Positions 22,975-33,705 of a stretch of DNA of 64,000 nt are shown here, in pieces. The position numbers and the translations under genes are program-made. Each line of letters begins with the position of its first letter. The stretch's first letter is position 1. Location of the stretch: contig JAJEKV010000034.1 in the NCBI GenBank assembly GCA_021234155.1, forward strand, positions 6,432,028 through 6,496,027, read 5' to 3'. The notes below the pieces were generated by a model, which did not search any database, had not been told where the DNA came from, and saw nothing but the letters and a program-made list of their open reading frames with translations. The DNA is from Isoetes taiwanensis. Taxonomy: Eukaryota; Streptophyta; Lycopodiopsida; Isoetales; Isoetaceae.

Positions 22975-24590
22975 AAAGATTCTCCAAGATTCTCCAAAGT
23001 CTCTAGAAAAATTTCCCTAGATACTATGAGATTCCATCAATGTGCGCTTATATTCCCCAAGATCCGCGGATTATTCCTCGAGGAATTGTACAAATTCGAG
23101 TAGAAGTCAAATTTAAAGTCATGCGATGAAGATTCTATAGATATTCTCTAAGATTCCACCAAGATTCTCTAGGTACTCAAAGATTTTATGAAGATTCCCT
23201 TAGATTCCTTTAGATTCTTAAAGATTCTCTTGAGATTCCCCTAGATTCTCAAAGATTATCCTAAGATTCCTCAAAATTCTATGTAGATTCTTCAAGATTT
23301 CCTTAGATTCTATGAAGATCCCCCTGTAGAACACACCTAGTGTCAAAGATTCCCCTAGATCCCCTTGGATTCTCCCTAAATTCCCTAAAATTCCCTAGAT
23401 TCCCTAGATTCTTAAGGTTCTACAAAGATTCCCCTAGATTTTCAAAGATTATCTGAAGATCCCTTTAGATTCCCTAAGATTCTATGTAGATTCTCCTAGA
23501 TTCCCTTAGATTCTATCAAGATTCTACTAAATTCTCTAGGATTCCATAAAGATTCCCCATGATTCTCAAACATTTTTTGAAGATTCCCTTAGATTCCTTT
23601 AGATTCTTAAAGATTCTCTTGAGATTCCCCTAGATTCTCAAAGATTATCCTAAGATTCCTCAAAATTCTATGTAGTTTCTTCAAGATTTCCTTAGATTCT
23701 ATGAAGATCCCCCTGTAGAACACACCTAGTGTCAAAGATTCCCCTAGATCCCCTTGGATTCCCCCTAAATTCCCTAGATTCCCTAGATTCTTAAGGTTCT
23801 ACAAAGATTCCCCTAGATTTTCAAAGATTATCTGAAGATCCCTTTAGATTCCCTAAGATTCTATGTAGATTCTCCTAGATTCCCTTAGATTCTATCAAGA
23901 TTCCACTAGATTCTCTAGGATTCCATAAAGATTCCCCCTGATTCTCAAATGTTTTTTGAAGATTCTCTTAGATTCCTCTATGATTCCCATAGATTCGTTA
24001 AGATTCTCTTGACATTTCCTTGATTCCAAAGGTTATCCCAAGATTCCTCTAGATTTCTTTAGATTCTTAAATATTCTCTTGAGATTCCCTTAGATTCCCA
24101 AATATTATCCTAAGATTCCTCTAGATTCTCCAAGATTCCATGTAGATTCTTCTAGATTCCCTTAGATTCTATGAAGATTCACCTGTAGAACGCACTTACT
24201 GTCAAAGATTCCCCTAGATCCCTTGGAATCTCCTGCGATTCCCTAAGATTCCACAAAGATCCCCCTAGATTCTTAAGGTCCTATAAAGATTCCCCTAGAT
24301 TTTCAAAGATTATTTGAAGATTCGTTTAGATTCCCCAAGATTCTATGTAGATTCTTATAGATTCCCTTAAGTTCTATGAAGATCCCCTTAGATCTCTAAG
24401 ATTCCATCGAGATTTCCCTCGATTCTTAAACCTTTTTTGAAGGTTTTCTTAGATTCCCCTAGATTCTTTTGAGATTCTCATAGATTCTTAAGATTCTCTT
24501 GAGATTCCCTTGATTTTCAAAGATTATCCCAATATCTCTCAAATTCCCTTAGATTCTATGAATATTCCCCTAGATTATCCAACATTGCAC
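22975..24590. repeat. AGATTC minisatellite, period about 10 bp
   Basis: About 1.6 kb of imperfect tandem copies of a unit close to AGATTCCCCT / AGATTCTCAA. AGATTC recurs every 9-11 bp, close to one DNA helical turn. Units vary, and longer blocks of several units are duplicated. No coding frame survives. Flanking sequence is ordinary AT-rich DNA. Confidence 0.9.
23191..23968. repeat. 389-bp higher-order duplication in the minisatellite
   Basis: Bases 23191-23579 are repeated almost exactly at 23580-23968. Both copies share the non-repeat marker CCCCTGTAGAACACACCTAG (at 23321 and 23710). A third, more diverged marker (CACCTGTAGAACGCACTTAC) is at 24180, offset 470. This is a nested structure typical of unequal crossing-over. 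Confidence 0.85.
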
Positions 24591-24638
24591 GAAATGATGC
24601 CAAACCACTACTCATTGGCATGAAATAATTTAAGGGCT

Positions 24639-25200
24639 AAACTTAGCTATTTGGCGATTTTTTAGCACATTTTCAAAAAAATTTGGCTAAAGTAAATGGA
24701 AAAAATTGGGAAAAAAATAATAATTTTAGCTTAACTTTTTTCGGGACTGCACCATCCTTGGAGCTCTTTAGCCAAATGCTAGAAAGTAAGAGAGTGAAAT
24801 TTTGTATTGTTTAGCTAAATCATAGAAACTTTTAGAATGAATTTCGGGCTAGTTTAGCTAACATCATTCTAGTTTATATGATTAGTAGTTTAGCTTCTAG
24901 CATTATGAATTAATTTGAGTCCTAGACTTTGCTAGTTGGCATTATTTTAGAATGTTTTCACAAAGAAAATGACCAAAATAAATGGAATATATTGAAAACA
25001 AGTATAGTAATTTGGCTTAATATTTTTTGTTGGCCACACTATAGAAATTTTTGGGTTGATGTTTGGGTTTGTTTAGCTAAACGCTAGAAAGTATGAGAGG
25101 CAAAATGTGTAGAGTTTAGCTAAACCACAGAAAATATTGGGATTAATATCGAGCACGTTTATCTAAAGTCATTCTGGCTAATAAGAAATATGCGATTAGT
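24639..25200. repeat. Diverged tandem repeat, two units of about 282 bp
   Basis: Two units start near 24639 and 24921. Both run through a 'GCTA...TTGGC' opening, AAATGG...TTGAAAA, GCTAGAAAGTA, TTTAGCTAAA and ATCATTCTAG/GTCATTCTGG. Similar TTTGGCTAAA-rich sequence occurs at 12040-12420, so this is a dispersed family. It is non-coding. Confidence 0.65.
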
Positions 25201-27056
25201 AATTTATTCCCTGCTCATTGGAAAGCATTTGATGAGAGGAATCCAACGGCATGGGTCGCACTTTGATCCGAGACCTCCACCGCAAGATAAAGTCGTTTGA
25301 ATATAAGAAATTCTAACTTAATAAAAAAATGAATGGCTAGGATTTATCCTCCCCCTTTTGATCTAACGGTTAAGATTGGTTGCACCAAATCTACTTTTGA
25401 GGAAGCTTTCTTTATAAAAAATTAAGGGCCATGATTTCTCCTCCCCTTTTGATTTGACGGCTTAAAGACATGGTGCATGCCCCTATGCATGCCCCCCATC
25501 ATATTTCTATGCCCATGCATGAGGTGGCGGCATCATGGCCTTCCATTTCCAATTGGACGGCTGGCATTAATCTCTATATAGCATGGGTACATCCTTAATA
25601 TGTTTATATATATAATGATAATGATATAATATATTATCATAGTCATATCATATTATCATAGAATCCCCAACAATAGAAGCTCACCAAAAATGACGGACCC
25701 TTATATTATGAATACGAATCGGACACTGGCGCCACCACATTCCCTCTGGTATCTGTACAACGTTTAAACTATAAAAACCTTATATTTTTCTTATGTATAC
25801 GGTACCAGAAAGGCAATAAAAAAAAACCATTTGGTGCACTCACATGTTTGATACCCCATAATCTAGGTGAACCCCCCGGGTTGTCCTTCTGTTTCAGCCA
25901 AAGAACCCTCTTCAGATAGACAAATACGCCAAGATTGTAATAATTATACCAAGCAATCAAGTGACGTGTGAATTAGAATTGGGAAGTCATCTGGTAAATA
26001 AAAAATGAAGTTTGACATCCCCTGCATAACTGCAAAATGGCTTTGTAGAAGATCATGTATTGATGGAGATTGATGTGTCCCATATTGATGGAGTGACAAA
26101 TGGAGCCGTTGCTGTGAGGATGTCAATCTCCATGAAAGTCTCTCATGTGCAGAATTGGTTCGCAACCCATTTCAGCTGAAAAGGATGGCCGACCAGACAA
26201 TCTTGATCTTAAAATTTGTTAACTATCTAGTGTTTCATAGTCCAAACCAATTCGCATGCTCTTATAAGAGCATGTAACAAATTAATCTAATTATGCCAGC
26301 ACAGAAAAGAGTTATATAAATCAAGTATCTAATAAAATGCTAAGAAATGTTAGCTTACAAAATTACAAATTTTAACAAACTACAAAATGACATCTATCCT
26401 ATTGGGTTGATCTGCTACTTGAGAAAAAGAAAGCATGTTTGAGTACAATTTCCTTTCTTTAAAATAGAATACCATGAGACCTAGGATGTGAAAGATGGTT
26501 TTGTATTTGTAACACAACTATTAGAACAAAGTCTTGGAAAGATGACGAACGAGAACATGTCGTTACCTTCATATATGGGCACGAGGCACATCCACCACGA
26601 AAGGAACATCCTCCCTCAGATCTCAGATGATACTCCCGGAACCACAGGCAGACTGGCTCATTAGAGTTTTTTTGGGATCACTTATTGTCCCAACCTCGAT
26701 GCCAGCATGGAAATCGCTGACCAATGAGAATGCGGGGCTGGGGGGGGGCAGGGCTTTTCTTCATCCATGCCCGCCTTCCCCCGCGGTGTCGTCAAGGTGC
26801 GGGTTCGGCATTATCGACCTACCCGCCTACGGAGGTTCTCGGTGGTAGGGAAGCAATAATTACAAATTATTCCATACCTGAATTACCGCCCAAATGTTGG
26901 GGTGTCTATAAGTATCCCCTCCCCTTCCTCAACGCCCCCCTTCCCCCGTCTTTTCGCGCCTCTCCATCCAGGTTTGCTAATGCTTTCAATCCTTCTAGTT
27001 CTGCGAGATCATCTGATTCAGACTGTTTGATCTAATTAATTTGCGGTTCATTTAGG
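25201..27056. other. Intergenic, left flank of the palindrome block
   Basis: No gene is supported. From about 26590 the sequence becomes more GC-rich (a run of nine G near 26739, C-runs near 26930-26945), unlike the AT-rich DNA to the left. The boundary of the 27-38 kb block may lie here. Open frames in 26627-27035 overlap on several frames and look incidental. Confidence 0.5.
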
Positions 27057-28271
27057 ATGGCGATTACCTACATCACCGGTGAGAACGATTTCTACCGCTT
27101 CAATATATTTCTTGGGAGCTTCATTACAATCCGACCGCCACTTCGAGGAGGTCCTCACCGTGATCAAAGGCGGGGAGAAATGTTATTTCAAGCCATTGGA
27201 AGGCTATTGTTGTCGGGTTCGAGGTGAGAGGGGAAGTATATATCAAGGTCAGACACTTATACACACCGATAGACATGAGAAAAGAAAAGATAAGATCTCG
27301 ACGTAATTTCCCTGAGCTTCGTGCTAATTGTGAGTTTCATTATATCTGTGCTAATCCGTCATTCATTCTATTTTGAAGAAATCAACTAATTGGGTTTCTG
27401 GTATCTCAGGGCTCTGTATTTCCGATGTCTTTGGATCCGGAACCATCGAAGTTCTATCACAAGCATCTTCCGCGTGCTTTCTATTATGATATTGGATCCT
27501 TGCTTTTTGAAGGTCAAAACAGTATGCGTACCAGGGAAAGGGGATTTGGTTCTTAAAATATGAGTATTATCCTCGGAAAGGCAAAATTGTGGACTTACCA
27601 TTGCCCCCATTATCACAAAACTTAGTTCATGCCCAATGGATTCCAGTTCTGTTTCTTGCCAAGCTGAAATTGTCACAGGAAATTTTCAGTGCTTTGAAGG
27701 AGAAAGGTGGAGTCTGTGGATACGTGAAAGTAAATGTACCCATCGATATGTTTATTACATTGTTTAAGAATGTCGAGAATGTCAAGAAGACTTCAAAAAT
27801 GTTTACTGTAAGTGATTGTCAGTTGTTTCTGGATGACATTTTATGTGATGAATGGTCAAAATGCGCATGAAGGAGTTGAGAAGGTACGGTGCAGGATAAA
27901 GAAAGAAAGCGTCGAATCGGTATTGTATTCGAAAGCAAACAGTTTATATTACCTTCAAATACAGAAGATGGAGGGAAGTAAAGGAAGGGAGCAGATGGAC
28001 GTGGGTTCCAGTGGAACAAGACGATGCTGATGGTACCCATTCTGCGGTCATTGACATTGCTATTTTCAAAAGTGGTCAATTGTTTAAAACCTTAAAAGTC
28101 GAAGAAGCATGGTCTTTATTTGATGTAAGAATTATTTTGGAATCAGAATGTGACTTAAACGTCTTCCATTTTTTGGTGGATGGTGTCAAGGTAGGAAAAC
28201 GTAGGGAAGAGTTGTATACAACAAAGCTCTGTATGCCTCCTGTTGTACTTTCTTTAAGTGAAAACAGTTAA
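27057..28271 (+). pseudogene. Unknown gene A of palindrome block, broken
   Basis: A + strand coding region that switches frame several times. It probably starts at the ATG at 27057 (MAITYITGENDFYRF). A likely intron runs 27224-27409 (GAG/GTGAGA to TATCTCAG/G). Coding-like segments follow in different frames: GSVFPMSLDPEPSKFYHKHL near 27410, then a 90-residue run at 27589-27870 with VKVNVPIDMFITLF, then a C-terminal segment at about 28011-28271 (FKTLKVEEAWSLFDVRIIL...FHFLVDGVKVG) that looks like a beta-grasp (ubiquitin-like) domain, although that is only an impression. No family was recognised. The TAA at 28271 is 78 bp before palindrome cluster A. Confidence 0.5.
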
Positions 28272-28281
28272 ACAAATAAAT

Positions 28282-28323
28282 AACAATGGTGTTACTGGGT
28301 TCAAATCCCAGTGTTGTTTGCCA
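28282..28323 (+). other. tRNA T-arm/acceptor-like hairpin
   Basis: CTGGG-TTCAAAT-CCCAG (28295-28311) is a textbook T-arm of five base pairs and seven loop bases. It matches the Pol III B box, and an outer AACAA/TTGTT pair is followed by TGCCA. There is no room for D and anticodon arms, so this is not a full tRNA gene. It sits 11 bp after the stop of gene A and before the first palindrome. Confidence 0.5.
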
Positions 28324-28348
28324 ATAACTTATATCCTTTTGCAAAGTT

Positions 28349-28603
28349 AGCACCGTGGCCACCGTGCGAAACATGTGGAGTTCGTGTAGTCGTGTTGTAT
28401 AGTTTCGCACCGTGGCCACGGTGTAGTATGTTTTGCAGTTAACATAAATTTGGCCTTCTTTTCGGCAAAATATCGCACCGTGGCCACGGTGCGAATACCT
28501 TATTGTTGTCTTTGGCGTTTATGCTCGTTTCGCACCGTGGCCACGGTGCGACATATTTCTCGTCAGGACACTTAAGACATTTTAGTTTCGCGCCGTCAGC
28601 TCG
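28349..28603. repeat. Palindrome cluster A (5 copies)
   Basis: Copies at 28349-28371, 28403-28426, 28472-28495, 28528-28551 and a degenerate one at 28586-28603. The half-site is TTTCGCACCGTGG followed by its inverse complement, giving a near-perfect 24-26-bp palindrome centred on GG/CC. Centres of the first four are 57, 68 and 57 bp apart, with unrelated spacers of about 31-42 bp. The cluster lies between the end of gene A and the start of gene B. Outer copies are degenerate. Confidence 0.9.
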
Positions 28604-28666
28604 TAGGCACTTACTTTTAGGCGATCAGGTTTTTTATTGCACTAAAGGAGGCGCTACAATTCGGCA

Positions 28667-30196
28667 ATGTCAAACGGCAGGTCAGAGAAAGCTTGGGAAC
28701 AGTTTCAGGCATGGTATGACCAGATCATCAGGAAGGAAGCAGAGTATCGGCTGTCACACCCAGATGAGTTCGCTCAACAGCCTGAAAACCCGGTAGACGC
28801 CACTGTAGTCTACAATAACTTCTGCCTAACGGTAGATATAATCTCTGAGGCTAACCAACACATTGACGTGTATGGTCAGTACATTCAGAGTTTCATGGCC
28901 GTGGCAGAAACTGAAGCGCGTCCTTCTCCCTCGACTGGGAAGATTGTATTGAGTCTAAAGTCCTTTCTGAAGCTTTTTCCCAAAGGTGACCAAGATAAGG
29001 TTCGAAGGTCGTTCAAGAGACTGCCAGCCGACTTATGTGAGAAGGATGGGAAGGATAATTTATATCCAGTTGACATCATGTTTGCTACTTACATGATATA
29101 TATATGGTTCCACCAATAAATAGGGAAGAACCACAGGTGAAGGCTATTGCAGAACCTCAGTCACCTGTAGAGGAGGTATTTGATGCAGAGAAAGAGAAGG
29201 AATTGGTGGAAAAGCTCGACGAGGACGAGGATGAAGACGTAGACGAGCATGAAGAGAATCTTGATAGATGGGGTGTCACGGAAGCCTTGCCAGTTAACAT
29301 AGGAGGGAAGGACTATCTTCTTCTCCACGATATATCTTCCATTACTGGTTTGAGGGAAGATGAGGTCCTTGGACAAATCTATGCTTTCGTTGTTGGTCTA
29401 GACGACTTCATTGACTTCGAGCCAGAAGTGCCTAGGGACCTGCACGATCTCTTAACCTATGATGGAACTTCAATAGCTCCTGAGAATGCTTTTGATAGAG
29501 TTCTGGAGATGGCAGAAATGGGCTTGAAGGAAGTCTCAGAAGTAAAGTTCGAGGCGAGTACATCAGAAGCTCAAAAAGATAGTACAAAGCAAGTATCAAA
29601 GAGCGAATCAAGCTCTTCAAGGTCGTCCATCAACATTTCTACCAAAGGGGATATTGCATCTGATGAAGCGGAGGTAAGCTACCATAAGTTTGCTTATTTT
29701 GTTAAGTGCCTAAGAACGATTGTTTATTGCGCAGGAGATTTTTGTGGACGATTTTGGCGCCAGACATGACAGAGTTACCCATGGCAGAGATGCAAGTATC
29801 GCCTACTATATGGGCTACCTTTATAAGGGAGAGATCGTTGTGTTCCATTCTAAGTACATCCCATATGGACCAGAAGAGGTCTTGAAACTCAAGGCCCTCT
29901 CGTTGATTGGTAATCACATCCCATTATCGCCAATTTCGGATCGAAAGTAGTGGTCGTTAGGAGAGATATCGCCACGCATATTTTTGGTGGCTTTAGTATG
30001 TATTCTATGGTGCCAAGAGAGACTGCATTGGCCTTGTCCGGCGTGGATAAGGCTACAATTTGACTGACTTGGGAAGAGAGGGAGCCCCGTGATTCCTCGC
30101 CTTATGTACTGTTGGATCTTTGGTCTGCAGGAGTCCGAATTGGAAGAAGTCGAAGTGTCCGATGACTTACATGTTTCTAAGAAAATGAAGTTGTAA
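28667..30196 (+). pseudogene. Unknown gene B of palindrome block, frame-broken
   Basis: Starts at ATG 28667 (MSNGRSEKAWEQF). The first 150 codons are open. The frame then shifts at an AT run near 29093-29104 and continues for 190 codons with an acidic stretch (DEDEDEDVDEHEE) and a Ser-rich linker. A clear GT-AG intron lies at 29673-29733, after which coding resumes with EIFVDDFGARHD. A further 1-base shift occurs near 29935 and a TGA near 30061. The last exon follows a TCTGCAG acceptor at 30131 and ends in the basic VSKKMKL. I do not recognise the family. The product may be nuclear (acidic patch, basic tail). Stop is 105 bp before cluster B. Confidence 0.5.
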
Positions 30197-30300
30197 CCAT
30201 TGTCAATTAATGCAAAGACTTGTTTGAAATCTCTATTCTTGTTATATCGAACATAAACTTGGGTTTCATTTTAATTTGTTTTACTTCTATTTTACTTTTG

Positions 30301-30492
30301 ACCGCGGGCCCGCGGTGCGAAGACCGTGTTGTCTGTGCTTACAACTAATCAATATTCGCACCGTGGTCACGGTGCGAAAATGACTATTCCACATTCTGTG
30401 GGAAGGTCTATTTTCAAGATCGGCCGCCACGGTGCGAAAAAATAGCGATTCCAACCTTTTGGAGTGTGCAATTTCGCACGCGTGACTACGCA
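30301..30492. repeat. Palindrome cluster B (4 copies)
   Basis: Copies at 30301-30321 (variant core CCGCGGGCCCGCGG), 30355-30380 (near-perfect), 30419-30440 (left half damaged) and 30472-30492 (degenerate). Centre spacings are about 58, 60 and 57 bp. The cluster lies between the 3' ends of convergent genes, + gene B (ends 30196) and the - strand gene ending at 30707. Confidence 0.9.
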
Positions 30493-30706
30493 TTAATCGC
30501 GAAGAGAATGCTTATCTGAATTTAGAATCTACATGTAAGGAAAATGGCCAAGAGCTTTCCAAATGAAAATGTGCGGTAAATAGATGGATCATATGTATCT
30601 ATCTCTTATGGTTACATACTTATAACTAGCGAATGTCTGAAATATTCTAGTAACAGAATTTAGAACTCATATAATTAAGAGGCATAGCATACATAAATGC
30701 AGAAGA

Positions 30707-31057
30707 TCATTCGCAATCGGGATCATCATGAGCACGTAGTTGAGTGATGCGATTAATCTCATAGACGTGACGCTCTGGAACCCGATGAAGGTGGATAACA
30801 ACACGATGAACCCCGTTGGAAGAATGATTTCGACCCTCTGCTACTCCTTCCAGCCAGGCATCAAGGGGGATACCCCTCTGAGAACATCTATAAAGATCAT
30901 TATATTTCATAGTGCAAGTAATGGAGTCTATAGGCAAGGTAGACCCCCTGTAATAAGAATAACCAGGCCGAGACATAGCAAATGGATGTCTTCTCCATTG
31001 AATGAATGGAGCTGTACTTATATCGAACAAAATTATTGACATGCACTGTAGCATCAT
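30707..31057 (-). CDS. Unknown protein, member 1 of a tandem pair
   Basis: An open frame of 116 codons on the - strand. Its C-terminal 85 residues align with the neighbour at 31152-31441: both have DSITC-[TK]-M, then a cysteine, then IP[LM]-x-x-W, then V-[IV]-IH-L and, near the end, an E/MI..IT segment. The shared pattern over different nucleotide sequence shows that the region really codes or coded for protein. I do not recognise the family. The start is uncertain. The stop lies 215 bp from palindrome cluster B, on its 3' side. Confidence 0.55.
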   Translation of the reverse strand: MMLQCMSIILFDISTAPFIQWRRHPFAMSRPGYSYYRGSTLPIDSITCTMKYNDLYRCSQRGIPLDAWLEGVAEGRNHSSNGVHRVVIHLHRVPERHVYEINRITQLRAHDDPDCE

Positions 31058-31151
31058 TATTGATTATATATACGAGCATAATGTACAAAATACACGATCA
31101 TGAATTCTTCAAATAAGTATTGACAATATGATCCAGATGACAAGTATTGAT

Positions 31152-31441
31152 TTAGGGGGACTCTTCTGAGTCATTGTCACCAGGCACCCCAGTGATCTTT
31201 TCTATCATGTACATTTGATGCTCTCTATTCCATATTAGATGGATGATAACATCGAAGGGATCAGGATAATAGCGAGGATTGAAAGCGGCAGTGGTCATCC
31301 AGTCTTCCATGGGTATTTCTCGCTAGCGACACTGCTTGAAGTTTTCGTGATTCATCTTGCAGGTAATGGAATCACGTTCAGGACCAGAATGAGACCACGT
31401 GGCTAGATGGAGGCCAATGTTGCTGCACTCGGCAATTTGAT
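31152..31441 (-). pseudogene. Unknown protein, member 2 of a tandem pair (stop inside)
   Basis: A - strand coding-like region paralogous to 30707-31057. It reads ERDSITCKMNHENFKQCR, then a TAG, then REIPMEDWMTTAAFNPRY in the same frame, followed by DVIIHLIWN and a C-terminal acidic tail before TAA at 31152-31154. The internal TAG sits exactly where the paralogue continues in frame, so this copy is broken or misread. Its upstream end faces the divergent + strand gene at 31696. No palindrome lies between the pair or in the divergent gap. Confidence 0.5.
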
Positions 31442-31695
31442 GTATATTTATACGCACCAAAATTATTGATGGTATGTACCCACCAAAAGTATTGATGGTA
31501 TATACATAGAAATTATTGGATTATATACATACTTGTATGGTACTCGTATAATGGCATATATACCTGATAATGGCATCTATGCCTTCATTGTCTATCATTG
31601 TCTTTGCTTCTTGTCTGCTTCTTTGCCTCTTTTCCCCTCTTGTCCGCCTCTTGTCTGCTCCTTGCCTCCCTGTCTGCTCCACTAATTTCTTGCAA

Positions 31696-32262
31696 ATGGT
31701 AACTTTGTAAGAACATCCTCGCTGGGCTGATCCGGAATACCTGCAAGCGTGCGGCAGAAATACGTGCACTTTTGATGATTTTTTTTGCAACTTTTGGGAG
31801 CATCGATGGCGTCACGGTCCAACCACAGAGCTTGCAAGGTAGCTGAGCAACTTCATTATCGATCGCTATACTCGTCATCTCCCTCCACTGGAGGAGATCA
31901 ATTCGAGTCAGGCAAGGTTCACTCTAAGTGCTTTGGGACTTCTTGAACCCCCCTCAGATTTAGAAGATAGGCTAGAACAGTTGAAGGACATGCTTTTCCA
32001 TGGTTTCATGGCCTACTCTCTGGATCAGTATGCGCCTCTGGTCATTCCTACTAGTGAGAAGAATAGGATTTATATCCTCATTGAACTTTACAATTTCCAT
32101 TACAAATCTTTTGTGGATATTGGTAAGCTCCTATTCCATTCCCTTGACTTCAACATCCTGTGGTTACTGTCTAAATTCCCCACCTGGGATACAATTCCTT
32201 GGGATACACGTGACCTATGGCTACATAGCACACAGCACATAATACGTGCATATCACAGGTGA
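31696..32262 (+). pseudogene. Tandem paralogue C1, with in-frame stops
   Basis: In one continuous frame from the ATG at 31696 to the stop at 32262 (189 codons), this region aligns with the intact gene at 32988-33566. Shared features are a Leu-Gln-Ala-Cys near residue 17, a W.HGP..ELA stretch, LLEPP, SLDQY and WDTR.LW. Two stops interrupt it: a TAA at codon 5, and a TAG where the paralogue has a glutamate codon. The family is unknown. The leader upstream (about 31600-31696) is a CT-rich tract of TTGTCTGC/CTTGCCTC motifs, as for the paralogue. Palindrome cluster C begins 188 bp after the stop. Confidence 0.6.
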
Positions 32263-32449
32263 AGATACTCCATTGGAATATGTGTATAAACTGGTATAAA
32301 GTTTTTCATAGAAATTAAGTATATAAGCAAGTGATTTTCGTGTAATTAAGTAACATCTTCGTGTAATTAAGTGATTGTCGTGTAATTAAGTAATATCTTC
32401 TACCATTTTCCTTGTATTTTTTCATGTGATTGTTCTATTTGTGGTCATA

Positions 32450-32530
32450 TTCGGCACCGTAGCCACGGTGCGAAATCGCTTCAGTTACAAATTATTGAAG
32501 GGGCTATTTCGCACCGTGGCTACGGTGCGA
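32450..32530. repeat. Palindrome cluster C (2 copies)
   Basis: Copies at 32450-32475 and 32507-32530, centres 57 bp apart. Each has one substitution at the core (GTAGCCAC and GTGGCTAC), and these are the complementary change on opposite arms. It lies between paralogues C1 and C2, both on the + strand, on the 3' side of C1. Confidence 0.9.
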
Positions 32531-32567
32531 TTTACGCAGATCTCGTTTTGTTACCACCACCGAATGG

Positions 32568-32655
32568 TATAATACTTCAGCATTATTGGTATTATTCTTC
32601 ATCATTCTTGGTATTATACTTCAACAGTATTAGTATTATACTTCAACATTATTGG
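32568..32655. repeat. 22-bp tandem repeat, 4 units
   Basis: Four 22-bp units of the type TATTATACTTCAACATTATTG start at 32568, 32590, 32612 and 32634. They lie in the gap between cluster C and the CT-rich leader of the next gene. Confidence 0.85.
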
Positions 32656-32987
32656 ATTCATAGCTATAAATTCTTTCAGCTTGCTTTCACTTCTCACCTT
32701 TGTTCCATGTTTTCACCTTGCTTTCACTTCTTGGTCTTTGGTCTTCCTTGTTCCTTGCTACTTGATCTTGATGTTTGTTCTTCGCTACTTCATCTTGTTC
32801 CTTGCTCTTGATCTTGCTACTTGATCTTGTTCCTTGCTTTCTTGCTCCATGATCTTCCTTGTTTTTTTATCTTCTTGCTCCTTGGTCGTCCTTGATCCTT
32901 GCTTCTTGCTACTTGATCTTGATGCTTCTTGCTACTTGATCTTCGTGCTCCTTGTTCTTTGCTACTTGATCTTCGTGCTCTTTGCAA

Positions 32988-33566
32988 ATGATTGGACCCA
33001 ATCCTCTTTGGGCCACTCCAAAAGGCCTGCAAGCATGCCCCAGACATTCTGTGCGGCCTAAAACTGATGAGCTATTTGACCATTTCTTGGAGTGGAGGTT
33101 GCACCACAGTCCCGCCAAGGAGCTTGCAATGGAGTTGATCAACTTCATTCTGGAGCGATTTGATTGTGGTCATGAGCCACTGATGGAAATCAATCCATCT
33201 GAATGTTATAAGAGGCTTGCAATAAGGGGAATTCTTGAACCCCCTCCTTATCTGAACGAGATGCTACAGCAGTTGAGGCCTCTTCTTCGTGCTGGTTATT
33301 TAGCACACTCTCTGGATCAATACATATCAGAGTTTATTCATGAAATTTCTAAGGGACAGATGTATGGCCTTATTAGGGCGTACTACAACGAGCACAACGG
33401 TTTTGTGGAGTTGGGTCCGCTCTTCTTCCGTGAGTATCATTATGTGGAATTACTTTTTCTAATGACTAGGTATCCCATATGGTGGGAAGAATCAGACTGG
33501 GATACGCGTGAGCTCTGGTTTCCTAACCCAGCTGCGTGGGTTACCCCTCGTAGGGGAAGGGGTTAG
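32988..33566 (+). CDS. Tandem paralogue C2, unknown protein (192 aa)
   Basis: An intact 192-codon frame. I choose the ATG at 32988 because the aligned start in paralogue C1 is also an ATG preceded by TTGCAA. The sequence is rich in helix formers and aromatic residues, with ELFDHFLEWRLHHSPAKELA, GILEPPPYLNEM, LAHSLDQY and EESDWDTRELWF. The C-terminus is basic (PRRGRG). There is no membrane segment or signal peptide, and I do not recognise a family. The leader (32690-32985) is an unusual tract of repeated CTTGCT/CTTGATCTT words, matching the position of the CT tract before C1. Palindrome cluster D begins 140 bp after the stop. It is one of the few unbroken genes in this block. Confidence 0.7.
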   Translation: MIGPNPLWATPKGLQACPRHSVRPKTDELFDHFLEWRLHHSPAKELAMELINFILERFDCGHEPLMEINPSECYKRLAIRGILEPPPYLNEMLQQLRPLLRAGYLAHSLDQYISEFIHEISKGQMYGLIRAYYNEHNGFVELGPLFFREYHYVELLFLMTRYPIWWEESDWDTRELWFPNPAAWVTPRRGRG

Positions 33567-33705
33567 AAACCTAGGGGAAGGTTACTTTGACATACTGCCG
33601 TTACTTGCCGTTCTCTAAATGTTCTCTAATATGTTAATATATTCTCTAACATGTTAATATATTCCCTTTGATCTTGTGATTCACCTTCTATGGAATGATT
33701 CAAGA

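Noticed and set aside
28282-28323. A complete tRNA gene
   Set aside because: The T-arm is good but there is no space for D and anticodon arms upstream, so only a tRNA-like hairpin is claimed.
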